A stretch of 64,000 nt of DNA from Chondrosia reniformis (GCA_947172415.1 OX359201.1:3100001-3164000), one strand, 5' to 3'. Counted from the stretch's first letter, positions 25,101 through 39,000 are shown. The notes: generated by a model from the sequence alone, not told the origin. Made by a program: numbers and translations.

Positions 25101-28100
25101 GTTAGCCAAGTTGTATGTGCTAGTTGTATGTATTAGTTGTTTGTACTAGTTATATGTATTACTTGTTTGTACTTGTTATACGTACTAGTAGAATGTGCTA
25201 GTAGTGTGTACTAGTTGTAGGTACTAGTTTTATGTTATAGTTGTATGTACTAGTTGTATGCTCTAGTGGTATGTACCAGATGCATGTACTATTTATATGG
25301 ACCAGTTATATGTGAATATACTAGTTATATGTAGTAGTTGGTGTCTACTAGTTTTATGTTATGGTTGTATGTACTAGTTGTGTGTACTAGTTGTGTGTAC
25401 CACTTAAATGTACTAGTTGTATGAACTAGGTATATGTACTTGTTATTAGTTCCATGTACTAGTTGTGGGCACTAATTTGATGTACTAGTTGTATGTACTA
25501 ATTATATGTACTAGTTGTAGGTTCTGGTATTAGCAAAACTTGTTACTAAGTAGGTACTATTTGTATGTACAAATACTAGTTATATGTACTAGTTGTAGGT
25601 TCTGGTATTAGCAAAACTAGTTACTAAGTAGGTACTATTTGTATGTACAAGTACTAGTTATATTAACTAGTTATAGGTACTGGATATATGTACTATTTGA
25701 ATGTAATAGTTATATGTACTAATTGCTTATTATAATTCTATATAATAGTTGTATGTACTAGTTATATACTAGTTGTATGAACTAGTTGTATGTAGTAGTT
25801 GTTTTAACTAGTGGCGTGTACTTGTACTGGTAATATTTACTAACTGTAGGCACTAGTTGTTTGTACTAGTTGTACATACTAGGACTAGTTATATTTACCA
25901 GTTGTAGGTTATAGTTGGATGTACTAGTTGAATGCAATAGTTGTATGTACTAATTATATGTACTAGTTGAATGTACTAGTTGTATGAACTAGTTATGCAC
26001 TAGTTGTGTGTACAAGTTGCATGTAATAACTGTATGTATTAGTTATGTACTAGTTGTATGTACTAGTTCTAATAACTGGTTGTAAGTACTAGGTGTATGT
26101 ACTAATTGTATGTAGTAGTTGTATGTAGTAGTTGTACTTCTAGTTGTATGAACAAGTTGTATGTACTAGTACTAATTATATTCAGTAGTTGAATTAGTTG
26201 GAGGTCTAGTTTGATGTACTAGTTGTATGTACTGTTTATATGTACCAGTTATATGTGAATGTTCTAGTCATAAGTACTAATTGTAAGTACAAATTGTAAG
26301 AACTAGTTTTTACTACTAATTGTATGTGCAAGTAGTATGAACTAGTTGTATATACTAGTTGTTTGTACTAGTTGTACGTACTGGTTGTATGTACTAGTTG
26401 TATGTACTAGGTGTATGTAGTAGTTGTATGTACTAGTTATGTACTAGTTATATGAACTAGTTTTGTGCCCTAATTGAATGTACTACTTGTATGTACTAGT
26501 TGTATGTACTATTTGTATGTCCTAGTTGTATGTACTAGGTGTATGTACTAGTTGCAAGTACTAATTATATATAATAATGGTATGTACCATTTTTATGTAC
26601 TAGTTATGTACTAGCTGTATGTACTGGCTGTATGTACTAGTAGTATTAACTAGTGGTATGTACTAGTACTGGTAATATTTACTAACTGTAGGCACTAGTT
26701 GTATGTACTAGTTGTATGTCCTAGTTGTATGTACTAGGTGTATGTACTAGTTGCAAGTACTAATTATATATAATAATTGTATGTACCATTTTATGTACTA
26801 GTTATGTACTAGCTGTATGTACTGGCTGTATGTACTAGTAGTATTAACTAGTGGTATGTACTAGTACTGGTAATATTTACTAACTGTAGGCACTAGTTGT
26901 ATGTACTAGTTGTACGTACTAGGTGTATGAACTATTTATGTGTACTAGTTGTAAGTTCTAGTAGTAGTAACACTAGATACCAAGTAGATATTAGTTGTAT
27001 GTACAAGTTCTAGTTATATTAACTATTTGTAGGTACTAGTTATATGTACTGGTTGAATGTTATAGTTGCATGTACTAATTCTATATTATAATTGTATGTA
27101 CCAGTTTTATGTAGTAGTTATGTCATAGCTGTATGTACTAGTTGTATGTACTAGTAGTATTAACTTGTGGTATGTACTAGTACTGGTAATATTTACTAAC
27201 TGTAGGCACTAGTTGCACTGGTTATATTTACTAGTTGTAGGTACTAGTTGTATGTAGTAGTACAAGTTATATTTACTAGTTGTAGGTACTAGTTGCATGG
27301 ACTTGTTGAATGTTATAGTTGTATGTACTAATTGTATGTACTAGTTGTATGTACTAGTTGTAAGAACTAGTTATGTACTAGTTGTAGGTAGTAGTTGTAT
27401 TAACTACTTGTATGTAATAATACTGGTGATATTTACTAGTTGGATATACCAGTTGTAAGTACCAGTTGTATGTACTAGTAGAAGTTATGTTTACTAGTTG
27501 TAGGTATTAGTAGCATTTACTAGTTGTATGGAGTAGTTGTATGTTCTAATTGTATGAACAAGTTGTATGTACCACTTGTATGGACTAGTTATATACTAGT
27601 TGTATGTCCTAGTTGTATTTACTACTTGTAAGTCCTAAGTGAATGTACTACTTGTATGTACTAGTAGTATGTACTAGTAGTATATACTAGTTGTATGTAC
27701 TAGTAGTATGTACTAGTTATGTGTACTAGTTGTAGGCAATAGTACTAGTAATACTAGATAATAAGTAGGTATTAGTTGAATGTACAAGTACTAGTTATAT
27801 TAAATATTTGTAGGTACTACTTATATGTACTAGTCGAATGTAATAGTTGCATGTACTAATTGTATATAATAGTTGTATGTACCATTTGTATGTACTAGTT
27901 ATGTACTAGGTGTATGTAATAGTAGTTTGTTCTAGTAGGATTAACTAGTGGAATGTACTAGTACTGGTAATATATACTAACTGTAGGCACTAGTTGTGTG
28001 TACTAGTTGAATGTAATAGTTGTATGAACTAGTTGTATGTAGTAGTACAAGTTATATTTACTACTTGTAGGTATTAGTTGTATGTCCTAGAGTATGTAGT

Positions 28101-31100
28101 AGTTGTATGTTTAATTGTATGAATTAGTTTTATGTACTAGTTGTATGTTCTAGTTATATACTAATGTTTGTACTAGTTGTATATATATATGTACTAGTTG
28201 TACGTACTAGCACTGGTTATATTTACTATTTGTAGGTATTAGTTGTATGTACTAGTTGTATGTAGTAGTTGTATGGTCTAATTGTATGAACTAGTTTTAT
28301 GTACTAGTTGTATGTACTAGATGTATGTACTATTTATATGTACTGGCTATATGTAAACTAGTTATATGTACTAGTTGTATTTATTAGAAGTGTGTACTAG
28401 TTATATGTTCTAATTATTAGTTGTATGAACAAGTTATATGTGCTAGGTTGTAGTTGTAGGCACTAGTTATATGTGCTAGGTTGTAGTTGTAGGCACTAGT
28501 TTTATGTACTACTTGTATGTAATATGCGTATGTACTATTTATATGTACTAGTTAAATTTTTATGTATGAGTTATATGTAGTAGGTGTGTGTACTAGTAAT
28601 ACGTACTAGTTGCAAGTACTAGTTGTTTTCATTAGTTGTATATATGGACTAGTACTAGCTATATTTACTAGTTGTAGGTTCTAGTTGTATGTGATAGTTG
28701 TATGTAGTAGTTCTATGTACAAATTGTATGAACTAGTTTTGTGTTCTATTTTTATGTATATGCTAGTTGTTTGTACTAGCTTTGTACTAGTTGTATGTTC
28801 TAGTTGTATGTACTAGTTTTATGTACTTGTTGTAGATTCTGGTACATGTTATACTAGGTACTAGGAAGGTACTAGTTGTATGTACTAGAAACTAGTTTTA
28901 TGTACTAGTTGTATGTACTAGTTTATGAACTAGTTGTATATAGTAGTTGAGTTGTATTTACAATTTGCATTTACTAGTTATATGTTTGTGAACTAGTTAT
29001 AAGTACTAGTTGTATGCACTAGCTGTATGTACTAGTTGTATGCACTAGATATGAATCAGTTGTATGTACAAGTTGTATGTACTACTTGTATGCACTAGAT
29101 GTATGTACTATGTACATGTATTAGTTATTTGTAGTAGTTTTGGTGGACCAGTTATATGTGCTAATTGTACCTATTGGTTGTATATACTAGTTGTGTGCAC
29201 TATTTGTATGTTCTAGTTGTAGGTTCTAATGCTATTGATACTATGTACTAGGGAAGTACTAGTTGTATGTGCATAATACTAGTTGTACGTACTGGTTTTA
29301 TGATCTAATTATATGTATTAGATGTATGGACAAGTTGTGGGTAATTGTTGTATGTACTAGTTATATGTATTAGTTGTATGTACAAATTGTATGTACTTTA
29401 CCAGTTGTTTGTACAAGAACTAGTTATATTTACTAGTTTTAGGTACTAATTGTATGTACTCGTTGCTACTTGTATTTACTAATTACTGGTTGTATGTACT
29501 TGTTACTAGTTGTATGAACCAGTTGTAGGTATTATATAGTTGTATGTACTCGTTGCTACGTGTATGTACTAGTTCAATGTATTAGTTTATATACTAGAAC
29601 TAGTTAAATTTACTAATTATAGATACTATTTGAATATACTAGTTCTATGTTTGAGTTGTATATACTAGTTATATGAACTAGTTGTAGTACAAATTGTACG
29701 TAATCGATGTACGTACTAATTGTATGTACAAGTTGTATGTACTAGTTCTATGTACTATTTGTAAGTACCCGTTACTAGTTGTATGTACCAGTTGTACGTT
29801 GTAGTTTTATGTTCTAGTACTGGTTATATATACTAATTGTAGGTACTAATTGTATGTACTTTTTGTATGTGCAAGTAGTATATACAAGTTATGTTTGCTA
29901 GTTGTAAGTACTAGTTGAAAGTCCTATGTTCTAGTTATATGCACTATTTTTATGTACTAATTATTATGTACTAGTTGCATGTACTAGTTGTATGTATTAG
30001 TTTTATGTAGTCCTTCTATGAACTAGTTCTATGTACTAGGTTAATGTACTACTTGTTTGTTCTAATTGTATGAACTAGTTGTATGTACTTAATGGAAGTA
30101 CTTTCTAGTACTAGTTATATGAACTAGTGTTAGGACTAGTTGAATGTACTGGTTGTATACACTGATTGTGTATACTAGTTGTGTGTACTAGTTGTATGAA
30201 CTAGTTATATGTACTAGTTGTATGTACTAGTTGTGTCTACTAGTTGTATGTACAAGTCGTATGTACTAGTTCTATGTACAAGTCGTATGTTCTAGTTCTA
30301 TGTACTAGTAGTGTGTACTCATTGCTACCTTTGTGTAGTAGTTCTATGTACTAGTTTAATATACTAGTTATATGTGCATGTTCTAGTTATATATATGTCA
30401 TAGTTGTATGTACAACTTGTATGTACTAGTTGTATGTTCTAGTTCTATGTACTAGTTGTATGTTCTAGTTCTATGTACTAGTAGTGTGTACTCATTGCTA
30501 CCTGTGTGTACTAGTTCTATGTACTAGTTTTATATACTAGTTATATGTGCATGTTCTAGTTATATATATGTCATAGTTGTATGTACAAGTTGTATGTACT
30601 AGTTGTATGTACTAGTTGTATGTACTCGGTGTTTGTACTAGTTATATTTTCTATACATTTTATTAACTAGTTGTATGTACTAGTATTAGTTATATTTACT
30701 AGTTGTAGGTACAAATTATATGTACTAATATAGGCTGTGTATTGACTAGTTGTATGTACTAGTACTAGTAAGCTTGAGTACTAGTTAATCTATTTACTAT
30801 GTAGGCACTAGTAATATGTAATACTAGTTGGAGTTCTAGTTTAATGTCCTAGTTGTAAGTACTATTTATATGTACTAATTTTATGTGTATGTTTCAATCC
30901 TAGGTACTAGTTGTAAATACAAGTTGTATGAAGTAGTTGTTAGCCTAGTTGTATGTGCTAGTTGTATGTACTAGTTGTATTTACTAGTTATATGTATTAC
31001 TTGTTTGTCCTTGTTATACGTACTAGTAGAATTTACTAGTTGTGTGTAATAGTTGTATGTACTAGTTGTATATACTAGATGTTAGTACTAGCTATATTTT

Positions 31101-32050
31101 CTAGTTTTATAAAAAAGTTGTATGTACTAGTACTAGTTATACCAGATATTAAGTAGGTATTAGTTGAATGTACAAGTACTAGTTATATTAAATATTTGTA
31201 GGTACTACTTATATGTACTTGTCAAATGTAATAGTTGCATGTACTAATTGTATATAATAGTTGTATGTACCAGTTGTATGTACTATTTATGATACTAGTT
31301 GTTTGTAATAGTTGTATGTACTAGTAGGATTAACTAGTCGAATGTACAAGTAAAGGTAATATATACTAACTGTAGACACTAGTTGTATGTACTAGTTGTA
31401 CGTACTAGCACTGGTTATATTTACTAGTTGTACGTACAACTTGTCTGTACTAGTTGAATGTTATAGTTGTATGAACCAGTTGTATGTAGTAGTACAAGTA
31501 ATATTTACTACTTGTAGGTATTAGTTGTATGTCCTAGTGTATGTAGTAGTTGTATGTTGTAATTGTATGAACTAGTTTCATGTACTAGTTGTATGTACTA
31601 GTTATATACTAATGTATGTACTAGTTGTATGTACTAGTTGTACGTACTAGCACTGGTTATATTTACTATTTGTAGGTATTAGTTGTATGTTCTAATTGCA
31701 TGAACTAATTTTATGTACTAGTTGTATGTACTGGTTATATACTAGTTGTATGTATTAGTTGTATAAACTAGTGGTATGTACTAGTTGTGTGTATTAACTG
31801 TATGTATTAGTTATGTACTAGTTGCATGTGCTAGTATAATATGTACCAGTAGTAGTAATATTTACTAGTTGTAGGTACTAGTTTTATGAACTACTTGTAT
31901 GTACTAGTACTAATACTAGATATATTCAGTAGTTGTAATAGTTGGAGGTCTAGTTTGATGTACTTGTTATATATACTATTTATATGTACCAGTTATATGT
32001 GAATGTTCTAGTCATAGGTACTAATTGTAAGTACAAATTGAATGAACCAG
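19126..32050 (+). repeat. Satellite A array, block 2d (12.9 kb)
   Basis: Long uninterrupted 13-bp monomer array. Internal structure: 21,590-26,400 is paralogous to 34,920-40,150, and 27,610-28,320 to 40,165-40,870. A roughly 199-bp tandem duplication starts at 26,521 and 26,720. Shorter tandem duplications lie at about 24,990/25,095, 25,505/25,580 and 30,295/30,470. The segment 19,580-20,560 is close to 10,080-10,990. No gene seen. Confidence 0.93.
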
Positions 32051-32199
32051 CGTACCAAAGACCGTTCCTAGGATAAAAATGGCGGCCAAACTCGATAAAA
32101 GTGTCCCTGAAGCCCTACGACTTATCTCCGAGTTAAAATGGCTGCCGATTTCAAACATATAGGCTATGAATATGTAATGAAGACTGTTCCTAGGATAAC
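32051..32199 (+). repeat. Diverged satellite B unit(s) at head of linker L
   Basis: About 1.2 units of satellite B, forward, with the same entry junction as at 8,352 (TACCAAAGACCGTTCCTAG). It carries AAAATGGC twice, and GGCTATGAA followed by GAAGACTGTTCC. Confidence 0.83.
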
Positions 32200-32259
32200 A
32201 AGTAGTTCGAGTTTAAAAACTCGTGGGGCTGCCGACCCCCGAATTTACTCAAACTACTT
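32200..32259. repeat. 60-bp nested hairpin in linker L, second copy
   Basis: Outer arms AAGTAGTTCGAGT (32,200-32,212) and ACTCAAACTACTT (32,247-32,259) pair over 13 bp with one G-T wobble. The inner GC-rich arms CGTGGGG / CCCCCG are less perfect than in the copy at 8,751. Same position within linker L as the first copy. Confidence 0.75.
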
Positions 32260-32640
32260 GGCTGCATCGTTGGGCTTTGACATATTACCCTTAATCCTAA
32301 CGATTGAGGACGCTTAAGTGTCCTAAAATGATAAATAGCGACAGAAAAGCTTCGTTAACTAAAGCTTCCTGAACGCCACCATTTGCAAAAACGATGTATT
32401 GACGTATAAATTAAGTGTTACAATAGTTGCATATGAACTCATATTATACATCTATCGACGTATAAAATGTGTTATAATAGTTGCGTATGAACTCGTATTA
32501 TATATATATATGTATATATATCCGTAACATGAAGCCATACATAAATCGCGTTATGAAAACAATAGAGGGGGCTTCCTGTGGCAGCCTCTAAAAATGGCTG
32601 CCGAACTTTATTAAAGGGTCCCCTGTTTGTATTATTTATA
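32260..32640 (+). repeat. Linker L, copy 5
   Basis: Near-identical to 8,811-9,180: GCATCGTTGGGCTTTGACAT, two AAAGCTTC words, paired 56-bp repeats, TA run, AAGCCATACATAAATCGC, GGGGGCTTCCTGTGGC and the satellite B remnant ending TTAAAGGGTCCCC. Satellite A resumes directly after it. Confidence 0.85.
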
Positions 32641-34095
32641 TGTACTAGTTATATTTTTATGTATCAGTTATATGTAGTAGGTGTTTGTACTATTTATATG
32701 TACTAGTTACATTTTTATGTATTAGTTATATGTAGTAGGTGTGTGTACTAGTTATATGTACTAGTTGTATGTATATACTAGTTCTGTGTTCTAGTTGTGT
32801 GTACTAGTTGAATGTACTAGTTGTAGGTTCTTGTACTAGTTATACTTGGTACTAGGAAGGTACTTGTTCTATGTACTAGTTGTATGTACTAGTTTTATGA
32901 ACTAGATGTATGTACTAGTTGCACGTACTATTTATAATAATTGGATATATGTGTATGTACTAGTTATATGTAGTAGGTGAATGTACTAGTTGCTTTTACT
33001 TGTATGTAGTAGCTATCTACTATTTGTACATACAAGTTGTACGTTCTAGTATTCTGTACTCGTTCTATGAGCTAGTTGTATATACTAGTTTCTAGTTGTA
33101 TATACTAGGTGCATGTACTAGGTGCATGTACTATGTGTATGTACTATTTATAAGCACCAGTTATATGTGTATGTACTAGTTATATGCTTGTGTACTAGTT
33201 ATCTCTACTAGTTGTATGCACTAGCTGTATGCACTAGTTGTATGAACTATTTATAATTTCTAGGTATATGTGTATGTACTAGTCCTTTGTACTAGTTGTA
33301 TGTACGGCTTATATGTATTTGTTATATTTGTATGAACTAGATATATGTACTAGTTGATCGTATTATCTATATGTACTATTTATATGTGTATGTACCAGTT
33401 ATATGTACTAGCTGTATGTACTTGCTGTATATACTAATTGCATGTACTAGTTGTATGTACTAGTACTAGTTATATTTACTAGTTGTAGGTACTAGGTTTA
33501 GGAACTAGTTGTATGTGGTAGTTGTATGTACTAGATATGAACCAGTTGTATTTACTAGTTGTATGTACTAGTTGTATGTACTAGATATATGTAGTAGTTG
33601 TGTGTACTAGTTACATGCACTAGTTGTATGTATAAGTTGTATGTAGTAGTTGTATGAAGAAGTTTTATGTACTAGATGTATGTCCTAGTTGTAGGTTCTA
33701 ATACTAGTTATGCTAATTACCAGGGAAGTACTAGTTTTATGTGCTATATACTAGTTGTACGTACTAGGTTGTGTGTAGTAATTATATGTATTACATGCAA
33801 GTAAAAGTTGTGGGTAATTGTATGTACTAGTTGTATATGCTAGTAGTATGTACTAGTGACTAATTGTATGTACTAGTTGTATGTACTTGTTGTTTGAACT
33901 ACTTGTAGTTTCCAGTACAAGTTATACTAGGTATTAGGAAGGAACTAATTTTTTGTACTTGTTGTATGTACTATTGTTATGTACTAGTTATGTGTATAAG
34001 TACTATTCATATGTAGTAGTTATATGTACTAGTTGAGTGTAATTGTTGTATGTACTGGTTGTATGAACTACTTCTCTGAACTCGTTATATTTGTA
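32641..34095 (+). repeat. Satellite A array, block 3a
   Basis: 13-bp monomer array that restarts after linker L with the shared opening and runs to the first hairpin element. The segment from 33,480 is paralogous to 19,540-20,240. No gene seen. Confidence 0.92.
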
Positions 34096-34857
34096 TAGAG
34101 AAAAATAAAAATTTTCTACAAAAATAGTGAAGATGTAGGGATGGCACAAAAAGCACAGAAACAAGAAAGGGATGTTACACAGTGAAGCATTAGCTATATG
34201 CATGAATCATACAACACCCTTGCTTGTAGGATTCATGTATATAGCTAATGCTTCACTGTGTAACATCCCTTTCTTGTTTCTGTGCTTTTTGTGCCATCCC
34301 TACATCTTCACTATTTTTGTAGAAAATTTTTATTTTTCTCTAGTTTCTGTACTTTTTATGGAGCATAAGCTAGGAATTCGATTGTATCATTTAAACCCAT
34401 TTTGGTGTCGCAATCTTCGACTGAATATGACGTCATTAAAATGGCGAATTTATCGAGGCCTTGACTCTGGGGCCATGAAAACCGTCATACTCAATAATAG
34501 CGTTATCGCTCTCGCTTCTACAAAAGAATACAGCTCGGAAAATTTGCAATAGTTTCGTTTAACAATTAGTCCAAAAGCTTGTATAGTTTTTTAGTTATGG
34601 CTGACGAAGAATAAGAAGAAGAAGAAGAATATGAAGAAGACGAAAATGGGAATTTTTAAAGTTTGTTATTTCGCCAGCGGGACATATTCGCTTGCCTTTA
34701 ATGACTATTTAGAGTATGTATAGTGTATATTTAGCCATACATAGCCTTGTTTTGTCGATTTTCGGCCTATTTCGGGATTTTGCTCCTATACCGATGTATG
34801 GGGAAAACGAAAAAAACCGTGTCATCCCTACATAGGGAGTACTACCGTACTCCCTGA
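34096..34857 (-). mobile_element. Hairpin-ended non-autonomous element, copy 1 (reversed)
   Basis: One of three copies of the same element. In its own orientation it starts TCAGGGAGTACGGTAGTACT, followed by CCCTATGTAGGGATG. The middle carries a (TTC)n/(GAA)n tract. It ends in a 245-bp hairpin, here at 34,097-34,341: two 112-bp arms (34,097-34,208 and 34,230-34,341) with a 21-nt loop. Removing 34,096-34,857 rejoins ATTTGTA and TATACTAGATG, matching the empty paralogues near 20,265 and 10,720 (ATTTGTATGTACTAGATG) with one substitution and no target duplication. No transposase. The 66-codon and 126-codon frames seen here are palindrome translations, not genes. Resemblance to Helitron-type non-autonomous elements is inferred from TC start, terminal hairpin and insertion between A and T. 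Confidence 0.78.
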
Positions 34858-35284
34858 TATACTAGATGTATGCACTATTTATATGTACTAGATGTAGGTA
34901 ATAGTTGTATGTACTAGTTGTATGTATGAGTTGTATGTTTTAAATATAGGTTCAAATACTAGTTTTACTAGGACCTAGGTAGGCACTAGTTGTTTGTACT
35001 AGATACTAGTTGTATGTATTAGTTATATGTACTAGTTATGTGCGAGTTGTATGTATTAGTTGCACGTATATAAGAGTTGTATGTAGTAGCTATCTACTAG
35101 TTGTATATACAAGTTGTACATTCTAGTATTATGTACTCATTCTATGAAATACTTGTATGTACTAGTTTCTAGTTATATGTAATATTTTTTTGAACTCTTC
35201 GTATGTACTATGGGTATGTACTATTCATAAGTACCAGTTATATGTGTATGTACTAGTTATATGTTTGTGTATTAGTACTGGTTA
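34858..35284 (+). repeat. Satellite A array, block 3b
   Basis: A 427-bp stretch of satellite A between hairpin element copies 1 and 2, paralogous to 21,555-21,957. It contains the intact CATTCTATGAAATA site (35,138-35,151) that was the Penelope target in block 2. Confidence 0.9.
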
Positions 35285-36062
35285 TCAGAGAGTACGGTAG
35301 TACTCTCTATGTAGGGATGGTACTGGTTGTTTCGTTTTCCCCATACATTGGTATAGGAGCGAAATTCCGAATTAGGCTGAAAATCGCCGAAACGAGACTA
35401 TGTAGAGTTAAATATAGAACAGCCATGCTATAAATTGGCCTTGAAGGCAAGCGACCGTGTATCGTTGGCAAGTGAACGAACTTTGAAATCTCCCATTTTC
35501 GTTTTCTTCTTCTTCATCTTCTTCATCTTCTTCTTCATCTTCTTCTTCATCTTCTTCGCCCGCTGTAACTAAAAAACGAAATAAGCCTGCGGACTACTTC
35601 TTAAGCGAAAATACTCTAAATTTTCCGAGCTGTATTCTTTTGTAGAAGCGAGAGCGATAACGCTATTATTGAGTATGACAGTTTTCATGGCCCCAGAGTC
35701 AAGACCTCAATAAATTCGCCATTTTAATGACGTCATAATCAGTCGAACATTGCGAAACCAAAGTGGTTTAAAATACAACGAATTCCTAGCTTATGCTCCA
35801 TAAAAAGTACAGAAACTAGAGAACAATAAAAATTTTCTACAAAAATAGTGAAGATGTAGGGATGGCACAAAAAGCAGAGAAACAAGAAAGGGATGTTACA
35901 CAGTGAAGCATTAGCTATGCCTGAATCCTACAAGCAAGGGTGTTGTATGATTCATGCATATATAGCTAATGCTTCACTGTGTAACATCCCTTTCTTGTTT
36001 CTCTGCTTTTTGTGCCATCCCTACATCTTCACTATTTTTGTAGAAAATTTTTATTGTTCTCT
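35285..36062 (+). mobile_element. Hairpin-ended non-autonomous element, copy 2
   Basis: Forward copy: TCAGAGAGTACGGTAGTACT at the left end, a TTC-rich tract at about 35,503-35,558 and an ATGACGTCAT-containing middle. The terminal 245-bp hairpin is at 35,818-36,062 (centre 35,940), starting AGAGAACAATAAAA and ending with its complement. The subterminal word ATGTAGGGATGG occurs near the left end and in the hairpin arm. The filled site GGTTA-element-TATATATGTG matches the empty sites near 21,956 and 11,709 (GGTTATATATATGTG) exactly, so insertion was between A and T without a duplication. The 61-codon frame at 35,893-36,078 is part of the hairpin. Confidence 0.8.
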
Positions 36063-39000
36063 TATATATGTGTACTAGTTATATGTACTAGTTGTATGTA
36101 CTAGTTGCATGTACTAGTTGTATGTACTAATTTTATGAACTAGTTGTATACACTAGTTCTCTGCACTAGCACTAGTTATATTTACTAGTTGCATGTACTA
36201 GTTGTGTGTACTAGATATGAACCAGTTGTATGTACAAGTTTTATCCACTAGGTGTTTGTACTAGCTATGTATTAGTTGTATTTATTATTTATATGTACCA
36301 GTTGTATGCACTAGTTGTATGTACTATGTGTGTACTATTTATGTGTACTAATTCTATGCACTTGATGTATGTACCAGTTGTATATACTAGTTGTAGGTTC
36401 CAGTACTAGTTATACTAGTTACTAGATAGGTACTAGTTGTTTGTACTATTTATATGTACCAATTGCATGTAGTACTTATATGTACTAGTTGAATGTAATT
36501 GTTGTATGTACTAGTTGTATATACTATTTATAAGCACTAGTTGTATGTACTGGTTGTATGAACTACTTATATGAACTCGTTATATTTGTATGTACTAGAT
36601 ATATGTACTAGTTTTATGTACTAGATATATGTAGTAGTTGTATGTACTAGTTATATGTACTAGTTGTACTTACTATTTATATTCACTAAATATATGTGTA
36701 TGAACTAGCTGTATGTATATACTGGTTGTATATGCTAATTGCACGTACTAGATGTAAGTACTATTACTATATAGTTATATTTACTAGTTGTAGGTGCTAG
36801 TTGTATGTATTAGTTGTATTTATTAGAAGTATGTACTAGTTATATGTTCTAATTATTAGTTGTATGAACTAGTTATATGTACTAGGTTGTAGTTGTAGGC
36901 ACTAGTTTTATGTACTACTTATATGTAATATGCGTATGTACTATTTATATGTACTAGTTAAATTTTTATGTATGAGTTATATGTAGTAGGTGTGTGTACT
37001 AGTTATACGTACTAGTTGCAAGTACTGGTTGTATTCACTAGTTGTATGGACTAGTACTAGCTATATTTACTAGTTGTAGGTACTAGTTGTATGTGGTAGT
37101 TGTATGTAGTAGTTCTATGTACAAATTGTATGAACTAGTTTTGTGTTCTATTTGTATGTATATACTAGTTGTTTGTACTAGCTTTGTACTAGTTGTATGT
37201 TCTAGTTGTATGTACTAGTTTTATGTACTTGTTGTAGATTCTGGTACATGTTATACTAGGTACTAGGAAGGTACTAGTTGTATGTACTAGAAACTAGTTT
37301 TATGTACTAGTTGTATGTACTAGTTTATGAACTAGTTGTATATAGTAGTTGAGTTGTATTTACAATTTGCATTTACTAGTTATATGTTTGTGAACTAGTT
37401 ATAAGTACTAGTTGTATGCACTAGCTGTATGTACTAGGTGTATGCACTAGATATGAATCAGTTGTATGTACAAGTTGTATGTTCTAGTTGTATGCACTAG
37501 ATATGAATCAGTTGTATGCACAAGTTGTATATACTAGTTTTATGCTCTAGATGTATGTACTATTTACATGTATTAGTTATATGTAGTAGTTGTGTGGACC
37601 AGTTACATGTGCTACTTGTACCTATTGGTTGTATATTCTATTTGTATGCACTATTTGTATGTTCTAGTTGTAGGTTCTAAAACTAGTTATACTATGTACT
37701 AGGGAAGTACTAGTTGTATGTGCTTAATACTAGTTGTATGTACTGGTTGTATGATCTAATTATATGTATTAGATGTATGGACAAGTTGTGGATAATTGTT
37801 GTATGTACTAGTTATATGTATTAGTTGTATGTACTAATTGTATGTACTTTACCAGTTGTTTGTACTAGAACTAGTTATGTTTACTAGTTTTAGGTACTAA
37901 TTATATGTACTTTTTGTATGTGCAAGTAGTATATACAAGTTATGTTTGCTAGTTGTAAGTACTAGTTGAAAGTCCTATGTTCTAGTTATATGCACTATTT
38001 TTATGTACTAATTATTATGTACTAGTTGCATGTACTAGTTGTATGTATCAGTTTTATGTAGTCCTTCTATGTACTAGTTCTATGTACTGGGTTATTGTAC
38101 TACTTGTATGTTCTAATTGTATGAACTAGTTTTATGTACTAATTGGAAGTACTTTCTAGTACTAGTGATATGAACTAGTGTTAGGACTAGTTGAATGTAC
38201 TGGTTGTATACACTAATTGTGTATACTAGTTGTGTGCACTAGTTGTATGAACTAGTTATATGTACTAGTTGTATGTACTAGTTGTGTTTCCTAGTTGTAT
38301 GTAAAAGTCGTATGTACTAGTTTTATGTACTAGTAGTGTGTACTCATTGCTACCTGTGTGTACTAGTTTTATGTACTAGTTTATATACTAGTATTAGTCA
38401 TATTTACTAGATGTATGAACTAGTTGAACGTACTAGTTTTATGTGCATGTTCTGGTTATATGTTCTAGTTGTATGTACAAGTTGTATGTACTAGTTGTAT
38501 GTACTCGGTGTTTGTACTAGCTATATTTTCTATACATTTCATTAACTAGTTGTATGTACTAGTACTAGTTATATTTAATAGTTGTAGGTACAAATTATAT
38601 GTACTAATATAGGCTGTGTGTACTAGTTATATATATATGTGTATGGACTATTTGTATGTACTTGTACTAGTAAGCTTGAGTACTAGTTAATCTATTTACT
38701 AAGTAGGCACTAGTAAAATATAATACAAGTTGGAGTTCTAGTTTAATGTCCTAGTTGTATGTACTATTTACATGTACTAATTTAATGTGTATGTTTCAAT
38801 CATAGGTACTAGTTGTAAATACAAGTTGTATGAAGTAGTTGTTAGCCAAGTTGTATGTGCTAGTTGTATGTATTAGTTGTTTGTACTAGTCATATGTATT
38901 ACTTGTTTGTACTTGTTATACGTACTAGTAGAATGTACTAGTAGTGTGTACTAGTTGTAGGTACTAGTTTTATGTTATAGTTGTATGTACTAGTTGTATG

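Noticed and set aside
34003..34552. Opposite-strand frames of 66 and 126 codons sharing one peptide, and a third at 35,893-36,078
   Set aside because: The shared peptide is the hairpin arm of the non-autonomous element read from both strands; the inverted repeat guarantees the same translation.
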